Source of the DNA: Candidatus Woesearchaeota archaeon
Lineage (GTDB): Archaea > Nanobdellota > Nanobdellia > Woesearchaeales > ARS49
DNA: 44,975 nucleotides
Assembly: GCA_016203395.1 (NCBI GenBank)
Contig: JACQMV010000008.1
Coordinates: 1 to 44,975 of the forward strand
Direction of reading: 5' to 3'
Shown here: positions 14,642 through 23,934 of the stretch, piece after piece
Position numbering within the stretch: the first letter of the stretch is position 1
How the letters are laid out: each line of letters opens with the position of its first letter
Program-made: the position numbers and the translations under genes
The notes under the pieces: model-generated
The model's database searches: none
What the model was told of the DNA's origin: nothing
The model's input: the letters and a program-made list of their open reading frames with translations, nothing else

Positions 14642-15559
14642 ATGCTTGATGCTATTCGTTCGTGGCCATTGCAGATTAAGAATGCGTTTTCTGTTTCGCT
14701 TAAGATTTCTGGCAGTCCTCTGGTTATTGCTGGTGTAGGTGGTTCTGGAATTGCAGGAGACATTATTGTCAGTGCTGTTGATAAGCTTCCGGTATTTGTT
14801 CATAAGAGTTATGGTCTTCCTGGCTGGATAAACAGTAACACGCTTGTTTTTGTTGTTTCGTATTCTGGAGATAGTGAGGAAGCAATTAGTTCTTATAAGC
14901 AGGCAAAAATGAAGAATTGCATGCTTGTGGTTTTTGCTTCTGGTGGTAAGTTAGAGCTGATGGCAATGAATGACTCTGTTGCGTTTGTTCGTTTGCCAAA
15001 AGGGCTTTCATCAAGAACTGCACTTCCGTCTATTCTTTTCAGCATGCTTTCAGTTCTTCAGTATAATAAGATAGTTGATGTTGCGCAGGATGTGAAAACG
15101 CTTTTTTCAGTTTTGCAGAGCAATGAATGGGAATTGAAAGCAAAGGAGATTGCTGATTGGCTAAAAGGAATCCCTGTCGTATATTCTGGCTCTTTGCTTG
15201 CTGGTGCTGCTTTGAGATGGCAGCATTCTTTTAATGAAAATGCAAAAATGTTCTGCCATTATAATACGGTTCCTGAAATGACGCATAACGAAATACAGGC
15301 ACTTTCCAAAGATAGTTATATAATTCTTCTCAGGACGAAAGAAGAGGAAGGTATTAAGAAACGGTTGGATTTTGTTAAGAATTTGGCAAAAGGTTCGCGC
15401 ATTCCTCTTGTTGAGATTCACATAAATGGCAGTCATTTAGTGAGTTTATGCACTGTTTTGTATCTTGGTGATTTAGTTGGTTTTTTTGTTGCAAAAGCAA
15501 AAAATATTAATCCTCTTGATTCTTCAGTTATTCAGGAGTTGAAAAAGGCGTTAAGATGA
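14642..15559 (+). CDS. Bifunctional phosphoglucose/phosphomannose isomerase (SIS domains)
   Basis: A 305-residue protein with two SIS folds. The first holds VIAGVGGSGIAGDI (residues 28-41) and VVSYSGDSEEAISS near residue 77, the phosphosugar-binding loop. The second holds LRWQHSFNENAKMF near residue 196, with a catalytic-type Glu, followed by the PEMTHNEI motif with its His. This pattern is typical of the archaeal dual-specific isomerase converting glucose-6-P or mannose-6-P to fructose-6-P. Its stop overlaps the start of the DUF483 gene by 4 bases. Confidence 0.9.
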   Translation: MLDAIRSWPLQIKNAFSVSLKISGSPLVIAGVGGSGIAGDIIVSAVDKLPVFVHKSYGLPGWINSNTLVFVVSYSGDSEEAISSYKQAKMKNCMLVVFASGGKLELMAMNDSVAFVRLPKGLSSRTALPSILFSMLSVLQYNKIVDVAQDVKTLFSVLQSNEWELKAKEIADWLKGIPVVYSGSLLAGAALRWQHSFNENAKMFCHYNTVPEMTHNEIQALSKDSYIILLRTKEEEGIKKRLDFVKNLAKGSRIPLVEIHINGSHLVSLCTVLYLGDLVGFFVAKAKNINPLDSSVIQELKKALR

Positions 15560-16353
15560 ACGAGCTTATTCATTTTGTGGAAAGTGCGGTTGGTTTTGAG
15601 CTTAATGACAAACTAAAGCTTATCCTTTTTTCTTTATCCTGTAAAAAGGCGTGTTATTGCCAGTTAAGGATTAGTGCGGATAATCTTGATGAAAAACACC
15701 ATTTTGAAAAGCATCTTAAATTGCTTGGTTTTCCTTTTATTGTTTCAAAACCAAAACCGTATGAAGAAATAGTTAAGGTGAAAAAGCACTGGCTTGTTAT
15801 GGACATTAAAGGGATTTGGTATGGCTATGATGTTTTTCAGGATGATGGCGCAAAAAGGGCTTTTTTGAGGTATAAGCAGTTGCTGAAAAAAGGGCGGATT
15901 TCTTTAGCAGATCGTATTGGCGGAGGGCTTTACGGTTATCCTGTTTGTTGTACGAAAGCGTTTATTCATGGTAAGGCGGTTTTTTCTCCAAAAACAGCTT
16001 TTGTTGTTCATGGGCTATGTTCAGTGAATTGTCCTGCTTCCAAAAAGCAGAACCAAAAGAATATTTCTCTAATAAGAAAAAATGCTCCCGGATTTTACAG
16101 GGAATTTTCTAAACACCTTGTTGTTAATGCAGAGGTGGTTGTGGTTGAGAAGCTTCCTGAGAATGATTATGTTGCTTGCCTGAAAAGGATTAATGGAAAA
16201 TACGTATTGTTTCCTCTTGATGTTCGTCTTTATCCTGTTGGAACTGTACTTAAAGGTGTGTTAAGGACTAGATACAATCATGCTTCTTTTCGTCCTGAAC
16301 GGGCGTTTTTGCGCAGGATTCTTATAACCCGGCATTTGAGAGGTAGAATATGA
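15556..16353 (+). CDS. DUF483 family protein
   Basis: A 265-residue protein carrying the DUF483 signature: ADRIGGGLYGYPVCCTKAF around residues 119-137, with paired cysteines after GYP. Further cysteines (GLCSVNCPAS) lie near residue 156, so metal binding is possible. No signal peptide or membrane segment is seen. The molecular function is unknown. It is tightly coupled, with 4-base overlaps, to the upstream phosphosugar isomerase and the downstream PIN-like gene, so the three are surely co-transcribed. Confidence 0.82.
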   Translation: MNELIHFVESAVGFELNDKLKLILFSLSCKKACYCQLRISADNLDEKHHFEKHLKLLGFPFIVSKPKPYEEIVKVKKHWLVMDIKGIWYGYDVFQDDGAKRAFLRYKQLLKKGRISLADRIGGGLYGYPVCCTKAFIHGKAVFSPKTAFVVHGLCSVNCPASKKQNQKNISLIRKNAPGFYREFSKHLVVNAEVVVVEKLPENDYVACLKRINGKYVLFPLDVRLYPVGTVLKGVLRTRYNHASFRPERAFLRRILITRHLRGRI

Positions 16354-17036
16354 AGCTCGTGTTTGATGCAGGTCCGATTATTAGTCTGACTACAAATAAT
16401 CTTTTGTGGATTTTGCGGGATTTGAAAAAGCTGTTTGATGGTGATTTTTGCATTACTAAAGGAGTGCGTTATGAGCTTGTTGAAAAGCCATTGCTTACAA
16501 AGAAATTCAAGTTTGAAGCATTTCAGGTTGAAAAGCTCATTGAAGAAAGAGTTCTCAATGTGGAAACTCCTGATGTTTTATTCAGCCAGAATCTGGCAAA
16601 TATTGCGAACTCTTGTTTTTTTGCTCAGGGACATCCATTGAAGATTGTGCAGAATGGAGAAATGGAGACTCTTGCTTTTGCATTGAGAACTAACAAAATT
16701 GCTGTTGTTGACGAACGGATTACTCCTATGCTTGTTGAGGATCCTGAGCGTCTTGTCAAAATTCTTGAGAACAGGTTTCATTTTAGGATTTTTGCTGACA
16801 AAAAGGTATTGCAGCAGTTGCGTGGCTTGCTTTCAAGTCTTAAAATAATCCGGAGTGTTGAGCTTGTTGCCGTTGCTTTTGAAAAAGGAATTCTTGATGG
16901 CTATATTGTTGGCTTGCCTCACGCGAAAGAAGAGCTTCTTGATTCATTGCTGTGGGGTGTTAAGCTTCAGGGCTGTTCTGTTTCCGAGGAGGAAATAAAG
17001 AACATTGAATCTCGCGTTCTGAGTCAACACAAATAA
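16350..17036 (+). CDS. PIN-domain-like protein, predicted ribonuclease
   Basis: A 228-residue protein starting MKLVFDAGPIISL, the first strand and Asp of a PIN fold. Further acidic positions in PIN order are the Glu of RYELVEKP (about residue 43), the Glu of NGEMETLAFALR (about 104), and the Asp of AVVDERITPML (about 119). The residues would bind metal for RNA cleavage. A C-terminal extension of roughly 90 residues, mostly helical, follows. No antitoxin lies beside it, so it is less likely to be a VapC toxin than a housekeeping nuclease. Last gene of its three-gene operon. Confidence 0.8.
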   Translation: MKLVFDAGPIISLTTNNLLWILRDLKKLFDGDFCITKGVRYELVEKPLLTKKFKFEAFQVEKLIEERVLNVETPDVLFSQNLANIANSCFFAQGHPLKIVQNGEMETLAFALRTNKIAVVDERITPMLVEDPERLVKILENRFHFRIFADKKVLQQLRGLLSSLKIIRSVELVAVAFEKGILDGYIVGLPHAKEELLDSLLWGVKLQGCSVSEEEIKNIESRVLSQHK

Positions 17037-17121
17037 GCACTTGATTAAAAGACTGCACATTTCTTTCCGTGCTCTGCTAAAAATACTCTGATTATGTGAG
17101 TTAATATTTGCCTTGTAACAA

Positions 17122-17445
17122 CTGCTAATACTGATTAAGGGGAATGTTGTTATTTTTCCACAGCCGCTAATAATAATCTTAGGGTATGGGGCTTATGCAA
17201 ATATTTTTTCGCAGCTCTGGTGGCTTGACTAGTGATTTGAATGCTTCTTGTCTTGTCGTTATACTTAGCCCTTACCTTTTGCTTGCACTGTGTTTGCAAT
17301 CATTTGCAACAGATTGCAACAAATGGTATTGCTCATGACAAATAATACACCGCATTGCGTTAGAGCTAACAGTCAGAGCGCATGACCTGTTGATAAATTG
17401 TGACCTCATTTAAGATACGAATTAGAAGGTCTGTTTTAGTAATAG
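17122..17445 (+). repeat. Family B dispersed element, copy B3
   Basis: Blocks in the family order are CTGCTAATACTGATTAAGG, TGTTGTTATTTTTCCACAGC, GGTGGCTTGACT, a diverged TTGTCGTTATACTTAGCCCT block, TTTGCAACAGATTGCAACAAA, TTGCTCATGACAAATAATAC, GTCAGAGCGCATGACCTG, and the tail GATAAATTGTGACCTCATTT. It fills the gap before rad50. The remaining part of the gap, 17037-17121, shows nothing. TATA-like boxes near 17486-17506 probably serve rad50. Confidence 0.82.
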
Positions 17446-17526
17446 CCAGTATTTCTTAATGTAGCAGTTTCATTCTATATGTTGTTTTTAATAAAAGCTT
17501 ATAGCCAAAAAGGCAGTAGGGATTGC

Positions 17527-19542
17527 ATGCTTATTCGCCGCCTCAAGCTTAAGAATATTAGAAGTTATGTTGACTCAGAGCTTATTTTTCCTAGAAACTA
17601 TGTTTTGCTTTCTGGCGATATTGGAAGCGGTAAATCCACTGCTTTGCTTGCTATTGAATTTGCTTTGTTCGGCCTTCTTAAGGGAGAATTGACAGGTAGC
17701 GCTTTGCTTAGAAATGGCCGCCATCGTGGCGAGGTTGAGCTTGAATTTGAGATTGATCAGGAAATTGTTGTAATAAAGCGTGTGCTTAAGAGAGGTGAGA
17801 ATAGTGTTGCTCAGGAAGCGGGTGTTTTGGTTGTTAACGGGCACATGCAGGAATTCACTGCTCAGGAGCTTAAAGCAAGAATTTTTGAGCTTTTTGGCTA
17901 TCCTAAGAGCATGATTTCTAAAGGGAAACTGGTTTATCGTTATACTGTGTACACGCCTCAGGAGCACATGAAGCAGATTATTAATGAGGGTGCTGAAGAG
18001 CGTTTGAATGTTATTCGCCAGCTTTTTGACATTGATCGTTTTAAACGGATAAAGGATAATGTTTCTCTTGTAATGCGTAGTTTAAGAGAGCGGTGTCGTG
18101 AATTATTAGGCAGTATTTCTGATTTAGATGAAAAAAGGGCTTTGCTTAAGCGCCACACACAGGAATTATTAGGTCTTTCTGAATCTCTTGGTCCTGTTGA
18201 AATTAAGTTAAAAGAACTGCAGAACGATCTTGTTTTGTCTAAGAAGAAATTATTTTTTTTGGAGGGGCAGGCAGCAAGGGTTTTAGCTGCAAAAACTTCT
18301 TTTAGTATATTAGAAAATGCAGTTATTGGCATTAAGCAGAATTTGGCGCGTTTGATTTCTGAAAAGAATAATTTGTGTGATGAGGTCGCAAAACTAAGAC
18401 AGGGAGGTATTGAGATAGATGGTTCTCAACTTCTTGCTAAAAAGTCAGAGTTTTATAAGCTCCAAGAGAAGATATTTGCAGTTTCAAAAGATCTTGGCGA
18501 GAAAGAATCAATAAAAAAGATAAGTTTTGAAACCAAAAGCAAGATTATGTTTCTTGAACAATGTCCGTTATGCCGTCAGAATGTTAGTATAGAACACAAG
18601 CAATGTATTGGGAAGGAGTGCGATGAAAAAATAAAGGTCGCGAATGAGTCCTTTCGTGTTCTTTCTGAAGAGCAGAATTTATTGAAAGAACAGTTTGTTC
18701 TTTTGCGTTCTGAAATAGAGCGTTTTTCAGAACTGGTTAGTGCGCAGGAGTTGCTTAAGGATCGTGTTGAACGTGCTGAATCAAGAAAAGTATCCTGTGA
18801 AAAAGAAATTTCGTTGTTGGAAGTGCAGTTGGATGATACTGTAAAAAAGATATCCTCTTTTAAGGATATCATGACTCAGCAGGTGGATGTTGAAAGTGAA
18901 AGAAAAAAGCATGAAGATCTTGTTTCCAAACAAAATGAGCAGGCAGTGCAAGCAGCTAATATCCGCGCAAGAAAAGAAATGATTACTTCTATTAGGAATA
19001 TGCTTGATGCAGAAGTTGTTAAAAAGGAGAATTCAAAGGCGCTGTTTGATCGGCTGAATTCAAAGATTGGCTGGTTTGAGAATGAATTTTTGGAGGTTGT
19101 TGAGATTGTTGAGAAAAATATACTTGCAAGGGTTCATTCGCAATTTTCAGAACTCTTTTGTAAATGGTTTTGCATGCTTGTTGATGATCTTGAAGTGCGT
19201 CTTGATGAGGAGTTTACACCAGTTGTTATTCAGAACGGGTACGAAACTGCTCTTGACTGCTTATCAGGCGGAGAGAAAACTGCTTGCGCTTTGGCTTACC
19301 GCCTTGCATTGAACAGAGTTGTAAATGATGCATTAAGCACGATCAGGACTAAAGAGGTTCTTATTCTTGATGAACCAACTGATGGCTTCAGTAATGAACA
19401 ACTTGAGCGTCTTGGAGAGCTTTTGGCAGAGCTTGATTCTGGACAGGTTATAATAGTTAGTCATGAAGCACACATGGAAGCATTTGTTGACTCAGTAATT
19501 CGGTTAAAAAAAGACGAGCATGTCACAAGCATTGCTTATTAG
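17527..19542 (+). CDS. rad50: Rad50-like SMC-type ATPase
   Basis: About 671 residues from the ATG at 17527; an in-frame ATG at 17479 would add a tail that is not Rad50-like, and MLIRRLKLKNIRSY is the typical N-terminus. The Walker A loop GDIGSGKST lies near residues 30-38 and the Q-loop region near 140. Two coiled-coil arms flank a zinc hook CPLC near residue 346. The signature LSGGEKTACALAYRLALNR is near 579 and Walker B VLILDEPTDGF near 611. Rad50 tethers and processes DNA ends with Mre11, but no mre11 gene is in the window. The arms are short: archaeal Rad50 usually has about 850-900 residues. Confidence 0.92.
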   Translation: MLIRRLKLKNIRSYVDSELIFPRNYVLLSGDIGSGKSTALLAIEFALFGLLKGELTGSALLRNGRHRGEVELEFEIDQEIVVIKRVLKRGENSVAQEAGVLVVNGHMQEFTAQELKARIFELFGYPKSMISKGKLVYRYTVYTPQEHMKQIINEGAEERLNVIRQLFDIDRFKRIKDNVSLVMRSLRERCRELLGSISDLDEKRALLKRHTQELLGLSESLGPVEIKLKELQNDLVLSKKKLFFLEGQAARVLAAKTSFSILENAVIGIKQNLARLISEKNNLCDEVAKLRQGGIEIDGSQLLAKKSEFYKLQEKIFAVSKDLGEKESIKKISFETKSKIMFLEQCPLCRQNVSIEHKQCIGKECDEKIKVANESFRVLSEEQNLLKEQFVLLRSEIERFSELVSAQELLKDRVERAESRKVSCEKEISLLEVQLDDTVKKISSFKDIMTQQVDVESERKKHEDLVSKQNEQAVQAANIRARKEMITSIRNMLDAEVVKKENSKALFDRLNSKIGWFENEFLEVVEIVEKNILARVHSQFSELFCKWFCMLVDDLEVRLDEEFTPVVIQNGYETALDCLSGGEKTACALAYRLALNRVVNDALSTIRTKEVLILDEPTDGFSNEQLERLGELLAELDSGQVIIVSHEAHMEAFVDSVIRLKKDEHVTSIAY

Positions 19543-19602
19543 TTCTTACTCAGTCGTGGCATAAGCGATACTTTTATAAACATGTATGCTTGCATCGTGG
19601 CT

Positions 19603-21003
19603 ATGAGGATTACTGCTGCTGTTTTGATTATTTTGTGCGCTTCTTTGGTATTGGCAGGAGAGCAGGCATTTACTTTTGATGCTTCGCCAAGTGAAGTAAA
19701 AATCAGGTTTAATGAAACTGCTGTTTTTAAAACAACCATAACGCACATTAGCAAGGATACAGAAACATTTGAGTTGTTTTCTAATGATGTTTTGTGGGAT
19801 TTGCGAACTTCTGAAGCATTGGTAATCCCTCCAAAGGGTGTTTCTGTTGATGTTTTTCTCAAGCCATTGTTTGCAAAGCCGGGAGTGTATGGCGTTACTT
19901 TGATTCTTAAGAGATCCAAAACAGGTGAAATGAAGCGGCATACTTTGAATGTTGAAGTGTCTTCTGATGTTGCTCAGCAGTATCTTCCTGCTGTGAGAGG
20001 CACGGCATATATTGACAAGTATGTGCGTCCTGACAGGGCAGTTGAGATTACTGTTGATTTAGAAAGCCAGAATAGTGCAGTTATTCCTAAGCTGGTTATT
20101 AAAGCAAGAAGTGCGACAATAAATGCAGACTATGAAACTTCTTTGTTGGCTTTTGAAAAAAAGACAGTCAGGTTTACTGTGCAATTGGACGGTAAAACCT
20201 TGCCTCAGGATGATATTCTTCGCACAACAATTATTGCTTTTGATGAAGAAGGTAAGAGTTATAATTTTGAATCTCCTGCTATAGATTTTCAGATTGTTGA
20301 GTATGGTGATGTGGTTAAGGATTATTCTAATGTCAAACGTTTTCTGAAAAGTCAGCTGAATTTTGTTATTACGAATGATGGCAATGTTCCGAAAGTTTTT
20401 AGGCATGATGAATTCATTGGCTATCCTGCGCTTTGGTTTACTACAAGTTCTCCTTTAGGTATTAAGGAACGTGGTCGTATTTATTGGGATATTGCTTTGA
20501 ATGTTGGTGAATCAAGAGAGTTTATTGTCGTGACTAATTATTGGGGCGGCTTTCTCGTTTTGTTGATTGCCGTTTTGATTATTATCTCTTATTACATCTT
20601 CAGAAGTCCTGTTGTTCTTAAGAAAACATCCAGAATTGTGAGCACAAGGGAAGGAGGTATCAGTGAGCTAAAAATTCTTATTTGTGCTCATAACAGAAGC
20701 AGGCGTGCTGTAAAAAACATTCGTATTATTGATCTTGTTCCGAGAATTGCAGAGTATCTGAAGCAGGTTGATCCGGGGAGTATTGAGCCGTTTTCTATTG
20801 TTACTCATGAACAGAAAGGTTCAATAATCAAGTGGCGTGTTCATTGTCTTGAACCGGGTGAAGAACGTATTATTGTGTACAGAATTAGGGCGAAATTCGC
20901 AATTATTGGAGGAGTTCGTCTTCCTATTGCTTCTTCAAGATTTGAATCCTCTATAGGGAATGAACGCACTATCAACAGCAATTCTCCAGTTATCTCATTA
21001 TGA
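19603..21003 (+). CDS. Surface-exposed beta-domain protein with one membrane anchor
   Basis: About 466 residues from the ATG at 19603, chosen because a TATA box (19571-19580) sits 26 bp upstream. A Sec signal peptide MRITAAVLIILCASLVLAGE opens the protein. Around 290 residues of beta-rich, Ig-like extracellular sequence follow. A membrane segment (GGFLVLLIAVLIIISYYIF) sits near residues 313-333, and about 130 residues lie beyond it, again beta-rich. The order signal peptide, outer domains, anchor, inner domain suggests a cell-envelope protein. No enzyme motif is seen and no family is named with confidence. Confidence 0.72.
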   Translation: MRITAAVLIILCASLVLAGEQAFTFDASPSEVKIRFNETAVFKTTITHISKDTETFELFSNDVLWDLRTSEALVIPPKGVSVDVFLKPLFAKPGVYGVTLILKRSKTGEMKRHTLNVEVSSDVAQQYLPAVRGTAYIDKYVRPDRAVEITVDLESQNSAVIPKLVIKARSATINADYETSLLAFEKKTVRFTVQLDGKTLPQDDILRTTIIAFDEEGKSYNFESPAIDFQIVEYGDVVKDYSNVKRFLKSQLNFVITNDGNVPKVFRHDEFIGYPALWFTTSSPLGIKERGRIYWDIALNVGESREFIVVTNYWGGFLVLLIAVLIIISYYIFRSPVVLKKTSRIVSTREGGISELKILICAHNRSRRAVKNIRIIDLVPRIAEYLKQVDPGSIEPFSIVTHEQKGSIIKWRVHCLEPGEERIIVYRIRAKFAIIGGVRLPIASSRFESSIGNERTINSNSPVISL

Positions 21004-21014
21004 AAAAGCTAGTT

Positions 21015-21110
21015 TTGCAATAACAACATCCTCTTTAATCAGTATTAGCAGTTGTTGCAAGCACAGGGTAAGGGGCATGTCAAACGACAAGACAGGGTGC
21101 TCAACTTTTG
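21015..21110 (-). repeat. Family B dispersed element, fragment B4
   Basis: Reads on the minus strand. Plus-strand AATAACAACATCCTCTTTAA, then TCAGTATTAGCAGTTGTTGC, matches the reverse complement of the B3 head; TTGCAAGCACAGGGTAAGG and ACGACAAGAC match the middle of B1. The rest of the element is absent. The remaining gap up to tpiA holds its TATA box (TTTTTATAAG at 21184-21193, 26 bp before the ATG). Confidence 0.7.
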
Positions 21111-21213
21111 ATTATTAGTGACTGTGTAAGATCTTGAGATAGGGTAATCAAAACATAATTACTTGGTTACGAAAGTGCAAACATTTTTATAAGAGAAACC
21201 GTGCAGTCAGTTT

Positions 21214-21888
21214 ATGAAGCTGCCTTTATTTCTTGTCAATTTTAAGGCATACCCGCAAGCAACAGGCAAAAATGCAGTTTTGTTAGCAAAAAAATGCCAG
21301 CGTGTTGCCAAAAAACTGAACATTTCTATTATTCCATGTGTTCAGGCAGCAGATATATCTTTAGTTGCGCACAAAGTTTCTATTCCAGTATTTGCCCAGC
21401 ATGTTGATACTGCCCCCGGAGCACACACTGGCAATATTGTATTAACCAGCGTTATTTCAGCAGGCGCAAAAGGAACCTTGCTTAATCATGCGGAAAGAAC
21501 ACTTTCTTTTTCAACAATAAAACAAACTGTTGCTGAATGCAAAAAAATCAGGTTCCCTGTTGTGGTGTGTGCTTCAACGCCTAAGGAAGCAAAAAGAATG
21601 GCATCTTTAAAACCATTTGCTGTTGCTATTGAGCCACCTGAACTAATTGGCACAGGAATTAGCGTAAGCCGGGCAAATCCGGGGATAATAAAAAAAAGTG
21701 TGGCTTTAAAAGTTCCTGTGTTGTGCGGCGCAGGAATCTCTTCAAAAGAAGATGTTGCTAAAGCGTTAGAATTAGGAGCAAAAGGTGTTCTTGTTGCTTC
21801 TGCCGTCGTCCTGTCCGGGCATCAGGAAAAAACGATATACTTGCTTGGTTTAGGAATAAAGAATTATTCCTGCTTAACTTCTATTTGA
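21214..21888 (+). CDS. tpiA: Triosephosphate isomerase, archaeal type
   Basis: A 224-residue protein, the short length typical of archaeal enzymes. Active-site residues are visible: N9 and K11 in LVNFKAYP, the catalytic His in LLNHAERTLS (near residue 92), and the catalytic Glu in AIEPPELIGTG (near 140). The phosphate-binding GAGISSKEDV lies near 172. It interconverts dihydroxyacetone phosphate and glyceraldehyde-3-phosphate. The last 25 bases overlap the convergent pilin-like gene. The C-terminal 25 residues (from GHQEKTIYL) look less conserved than the rest. A leaderless start is indicated by the TATA spacing. Confidence 0.93.
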   Translation: MKLPLFLVNFKAYPQATGKNAVLLAKKCQRVAKKLNISIIPCVQAADISLVAHKVSIPVFAQHVDTAPGAHTGNIVLTSVISAGAKGTLLNHAERTLSFSTIKQTVAECKKIRFPVVVCASTPKEAKRMASLKPFAVAIEPPELIGTGISVSRANPGIIKKSVALKVPVLCGAGISSKEDVAKALELGAKGVLVASAVVLSGHQEKTIYLLGLGIKNYSCLTSI

Positions 21889-22454
21889 AGAACTCTGTCT
21901 CCATAAACAGGTGTTGATGGTGTACAGTCAATTGATTCTACAAGCCCTGTTGATGATAAAGTAACACACACGTTAAAGTAATAAGTTCCTTTTTCAACAT
22001 CATGAGGAGCTTTCAGGTATATTTTTGTGTTTGTGTTTTGATTAATATCAATACTGAGTATTTGCGCTGCAAGATTCTCTGTCCATGCTCTATGCAGCTG
22101 ATTTATTTTTGCAGGACTGGTTACTGACAACAACTGATTGTTTATTAAAGCATCATCCAGTTGTACTGTTATCTGAAAATCCTGTTTTGCAGAAAGAACA
22201 TTTCGTACGCCTATACCGAAGAAATGCTTCTGCCCTTTTTTCAGTGTTGTAGTTGAGTAAGGCATTGCTACAAGCGAGCCCTCTTCTGCAATTAAACGCT
22301 CAATCTCTGCCTCAGTCTTTTCCTGCAGCTGCTTTTCAATATCTTTTGCACCTGTAAATACGTTTCTGAGAAAAATAAGCGACAAACCAAATATCAAAAT
22401 CGTTATGATTAGAATAACTGCCATCGTGATACTAATCTCCACACCTTTTCGCAT
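21864..22454 (-). CDS. Type IV pilin-like secreted protein with class III signal peptide
   Basis: About 196 residues. The ATG at 22454 gives MRKGVEISITMAVILIITIL, the archaeal pilin/archaellin pattern: a short basic leader (cut expected after RKG), then a hydrophobic helix that doubles as assembly domain. A further upstream start (TTG at 22469) is possible but unlikely, because a TATA-like TTAAATAAT lies about 26 bp before 22454. The rest is beta-rich with a possible disulfide pair (NVCVTL..SIDCTPS). It converges with and overlaps tpiA by 25 bases. No pilus ATPase is in the window. Confidence 0.78.
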   Translation of the reverse strand: MRKGVEISITMAVILIITILIFGLSLIFLRNVFTGAKDIEKQLQEKTEAEIERLIAEEGSLVAMPYSTTTLKKGQKHFFGIGVRNVLSAKQDFQITVQLDDALINNQLLSVTSPAKINQLHRAWTENLAAQILSIDINQNTNTKIYLKAPHDVEKGTYYFNVCVTLSSTGLVESIDCTPSTPVYGDRVLQIEVKQE

Positions 22455-22564
22455 ATCTTCTGGTCGCAATTCGTATTATTTAATAGTTTCTAGTCCACAA
22501 TACTGCTAACGACAATGAAGGAACACTCATAGGGCATGTAGCGTATGCAAATATTTCCCCGCAG

Positions 22565-22975
22565 CTGCTAATATCTATCAAAGACTGTGTTGTTATTTTC
22601 CGCAGCCCTTGTGGCTTGACTCATGATTCGGTTTCTTGTTTTGTTGTCATACTCAGCCCTTACCATGTGCTTTTAACTGCTAATATCTATCAAAGAATGT
22701 GTTGTTATTTCCTAGCAGCCATTGTGGCTTGATGAGTAGTTTGAAGGTATTTTGTTTTGTTGTCACACCAAGCCCTTACCTTTTGTTTGCGTTGTGTTTG
22801 CAACCGGCTGCAACAAAGGGCATTGCTCATGACAAGCAATACACCGAATTGCGTTAGAGCTAACAGTCAGAGCGCATGACCTGTTGATAAATTGTGATCT
22901 GATTTAAGATAAGAATTAGCAAGGGCTGTGGAAAAAATGCAAAATCAGTGAGGGTATGCTCTGGCAGGGGAAACA
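22565..22975 (+). repeat. Family B dispersed element, copy B5, with an internal partial duplication
   Basis: Two units are joined head to tail. The first runs about 22565-22676 (CTGCTAATATCTATCAAAGA to GCCCTTACCATGTGC). The second restarts with CTGCTAATATCTATCAAAGA at about 22677 and runs full length to GTATGCTCTGGCAGGGG. The core GTTTTGTTGTCACACCAAGC lies at about 22755-22774 in the second unit. This is the clearest sign that a unit has a defined left end. The preceding 22455-22564 shows the pilin promoter and nothing else. Confidence 0.82.
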
Positions 22976-23023
22976 TAGGTCTATCTGTTCATACTATAAA
23001 ATAGCTGCAGATTATTGTTTTGC

Positions 23024-23251
23024 CTATCTCAGGTGCTCAAATTCTTTTATGACAATCCACGAAAATAGTGCTAATGTTATTGCTCCTGCAACAAGGTAGG
23101 GTACTGATGCTTTGAAGCTGTCGGTTATGCTTACATAAAGTCCCCAGCCCATGAATGCAGTGCCTATCCATAAGAACTTATCTAGCACCATTGACATTAT
23201 TCTGAATTCTTCGTGTTCTGTCAGCACTCTTTTTCTTAGTCGCTTTGCCAT
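23024..23251 (-). CDS. Small two-span membrane protein
   Basis: A 75-residue protein. The first 20 residues are basic (MAKRLRKRVLTEHEEFR). Two hydrophobic helices follow, about residues 25-45 (FLWIGTAFMGWGLYVSI) and 50-68 (VPYLVAGAITLALFSWIVI), ending KEFEHLR. The start codon lies directly after the stop of the upstream pilin-like gene (23254), so the two form an operon. This hints at a role tied to that pilin, for instance as a membrane partner; that is inference. No family is recognised. Confidence 0.72.
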   Translation of the reverse strand: MAKRLRKRVLTEHEEFRIMSMVLDKFLWIGTAFMGWGLYVSITDSFKASVPYLVAGAITLALFSWIVIKEFEHLR

Positions 23252-23253
23252 TT

Positions 23254-23838
23254 TTATTCCACCGTTATAAAGAAGGGAATTGATGCGTATGTTGCGTAGG
23301 TAGCGCTAGCACAATCTCCCGCTGTTGTTACAGCAGTTTCTTTAGCAACATCTAACTTCATCTGGAATGTGGTTTTGCCTAAACTAGATGGAACTTGTAG
23401 TTTTGTAGGTATAACCGTCACATCATTTCCTTCAACTTGTATAGTGCTAAACAATCTTGAAAACCAAGGTTCTATCGCACCGTCGCCGCCTACAATAGTA
23501 CTAGGGCATGGTGTTACTATATCTGTGCTTTGTATGCAGTTGATTTGTATTTGAAAGCATTTTGATGCTGAATCACTATTTGAAATTCCTAGATTTAAGT
23601 CAAGTGGTTTTCCTTGTTTTACTTTAATGTCTTTTCCTGCGTCAAAACCAGCACTGATTCCTTCGCTTGCAAATGTTTCTTTAAGCGTATCTTTGACCTT
23701 TTCTAATTGCCCACTTAGCAGTGTTGTTCCTGCCCCAAATAAGCTTTTGATAAAGAATATCGCAAATCCTAATACTGTTATTGCTATTATTAAAACAACT
23801 ATTGCTGTTATTGATAGTTCTAAAGCGCCTTTTTTCAT
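23254..23838 (-). CDS. Type IV pilin-like secreted protein with class III signal peptide
   Basis: About 194 residues from the ATG at 23838, which is preceded by GAGGTG, a plausible ribosome-binding site. A longer frame from 23874 exists but MKKGALELSITAIVVLIIAI is a textbook class III leader, with cleavage expected after KKG. After the hydrophobic helix the protein is soluble and beta-rich, with cysteines (SKCFQIQINC; TPCPST; GDCASA) that could form disulfides. The architecture parallels the pilin-like gene at 21864. A TATA-like box near 23874-23882 precedes it. Confidence 0.78.
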   Translation of the reverse strand: MKKGALELSITAIVVLIIAITVLGFAIFFIKSLFGAGTTLLSGQLEKVKDTLKETFASEGISAGFDAGKDIKVKQGKPLDLNLGISNSDSASKCFQIQINCIQSTDIVTPCPSTIVGGDGAIEPWFSRLFSTIQVEGNDVTVIPTKLQVPSSLGKTTFQMKLDVAKETAVTTAGDCASATYATYASIPFFITVE

Positions 23839-23934
23839 ATCACACCTCTTTTTAGTTATTTCAAGAACACTCATTTATATAACTTTCTGTTTTCTGACCA
23901 TTAGGTTCTTATATTGTAAAGTTTTTTTAGTTAT

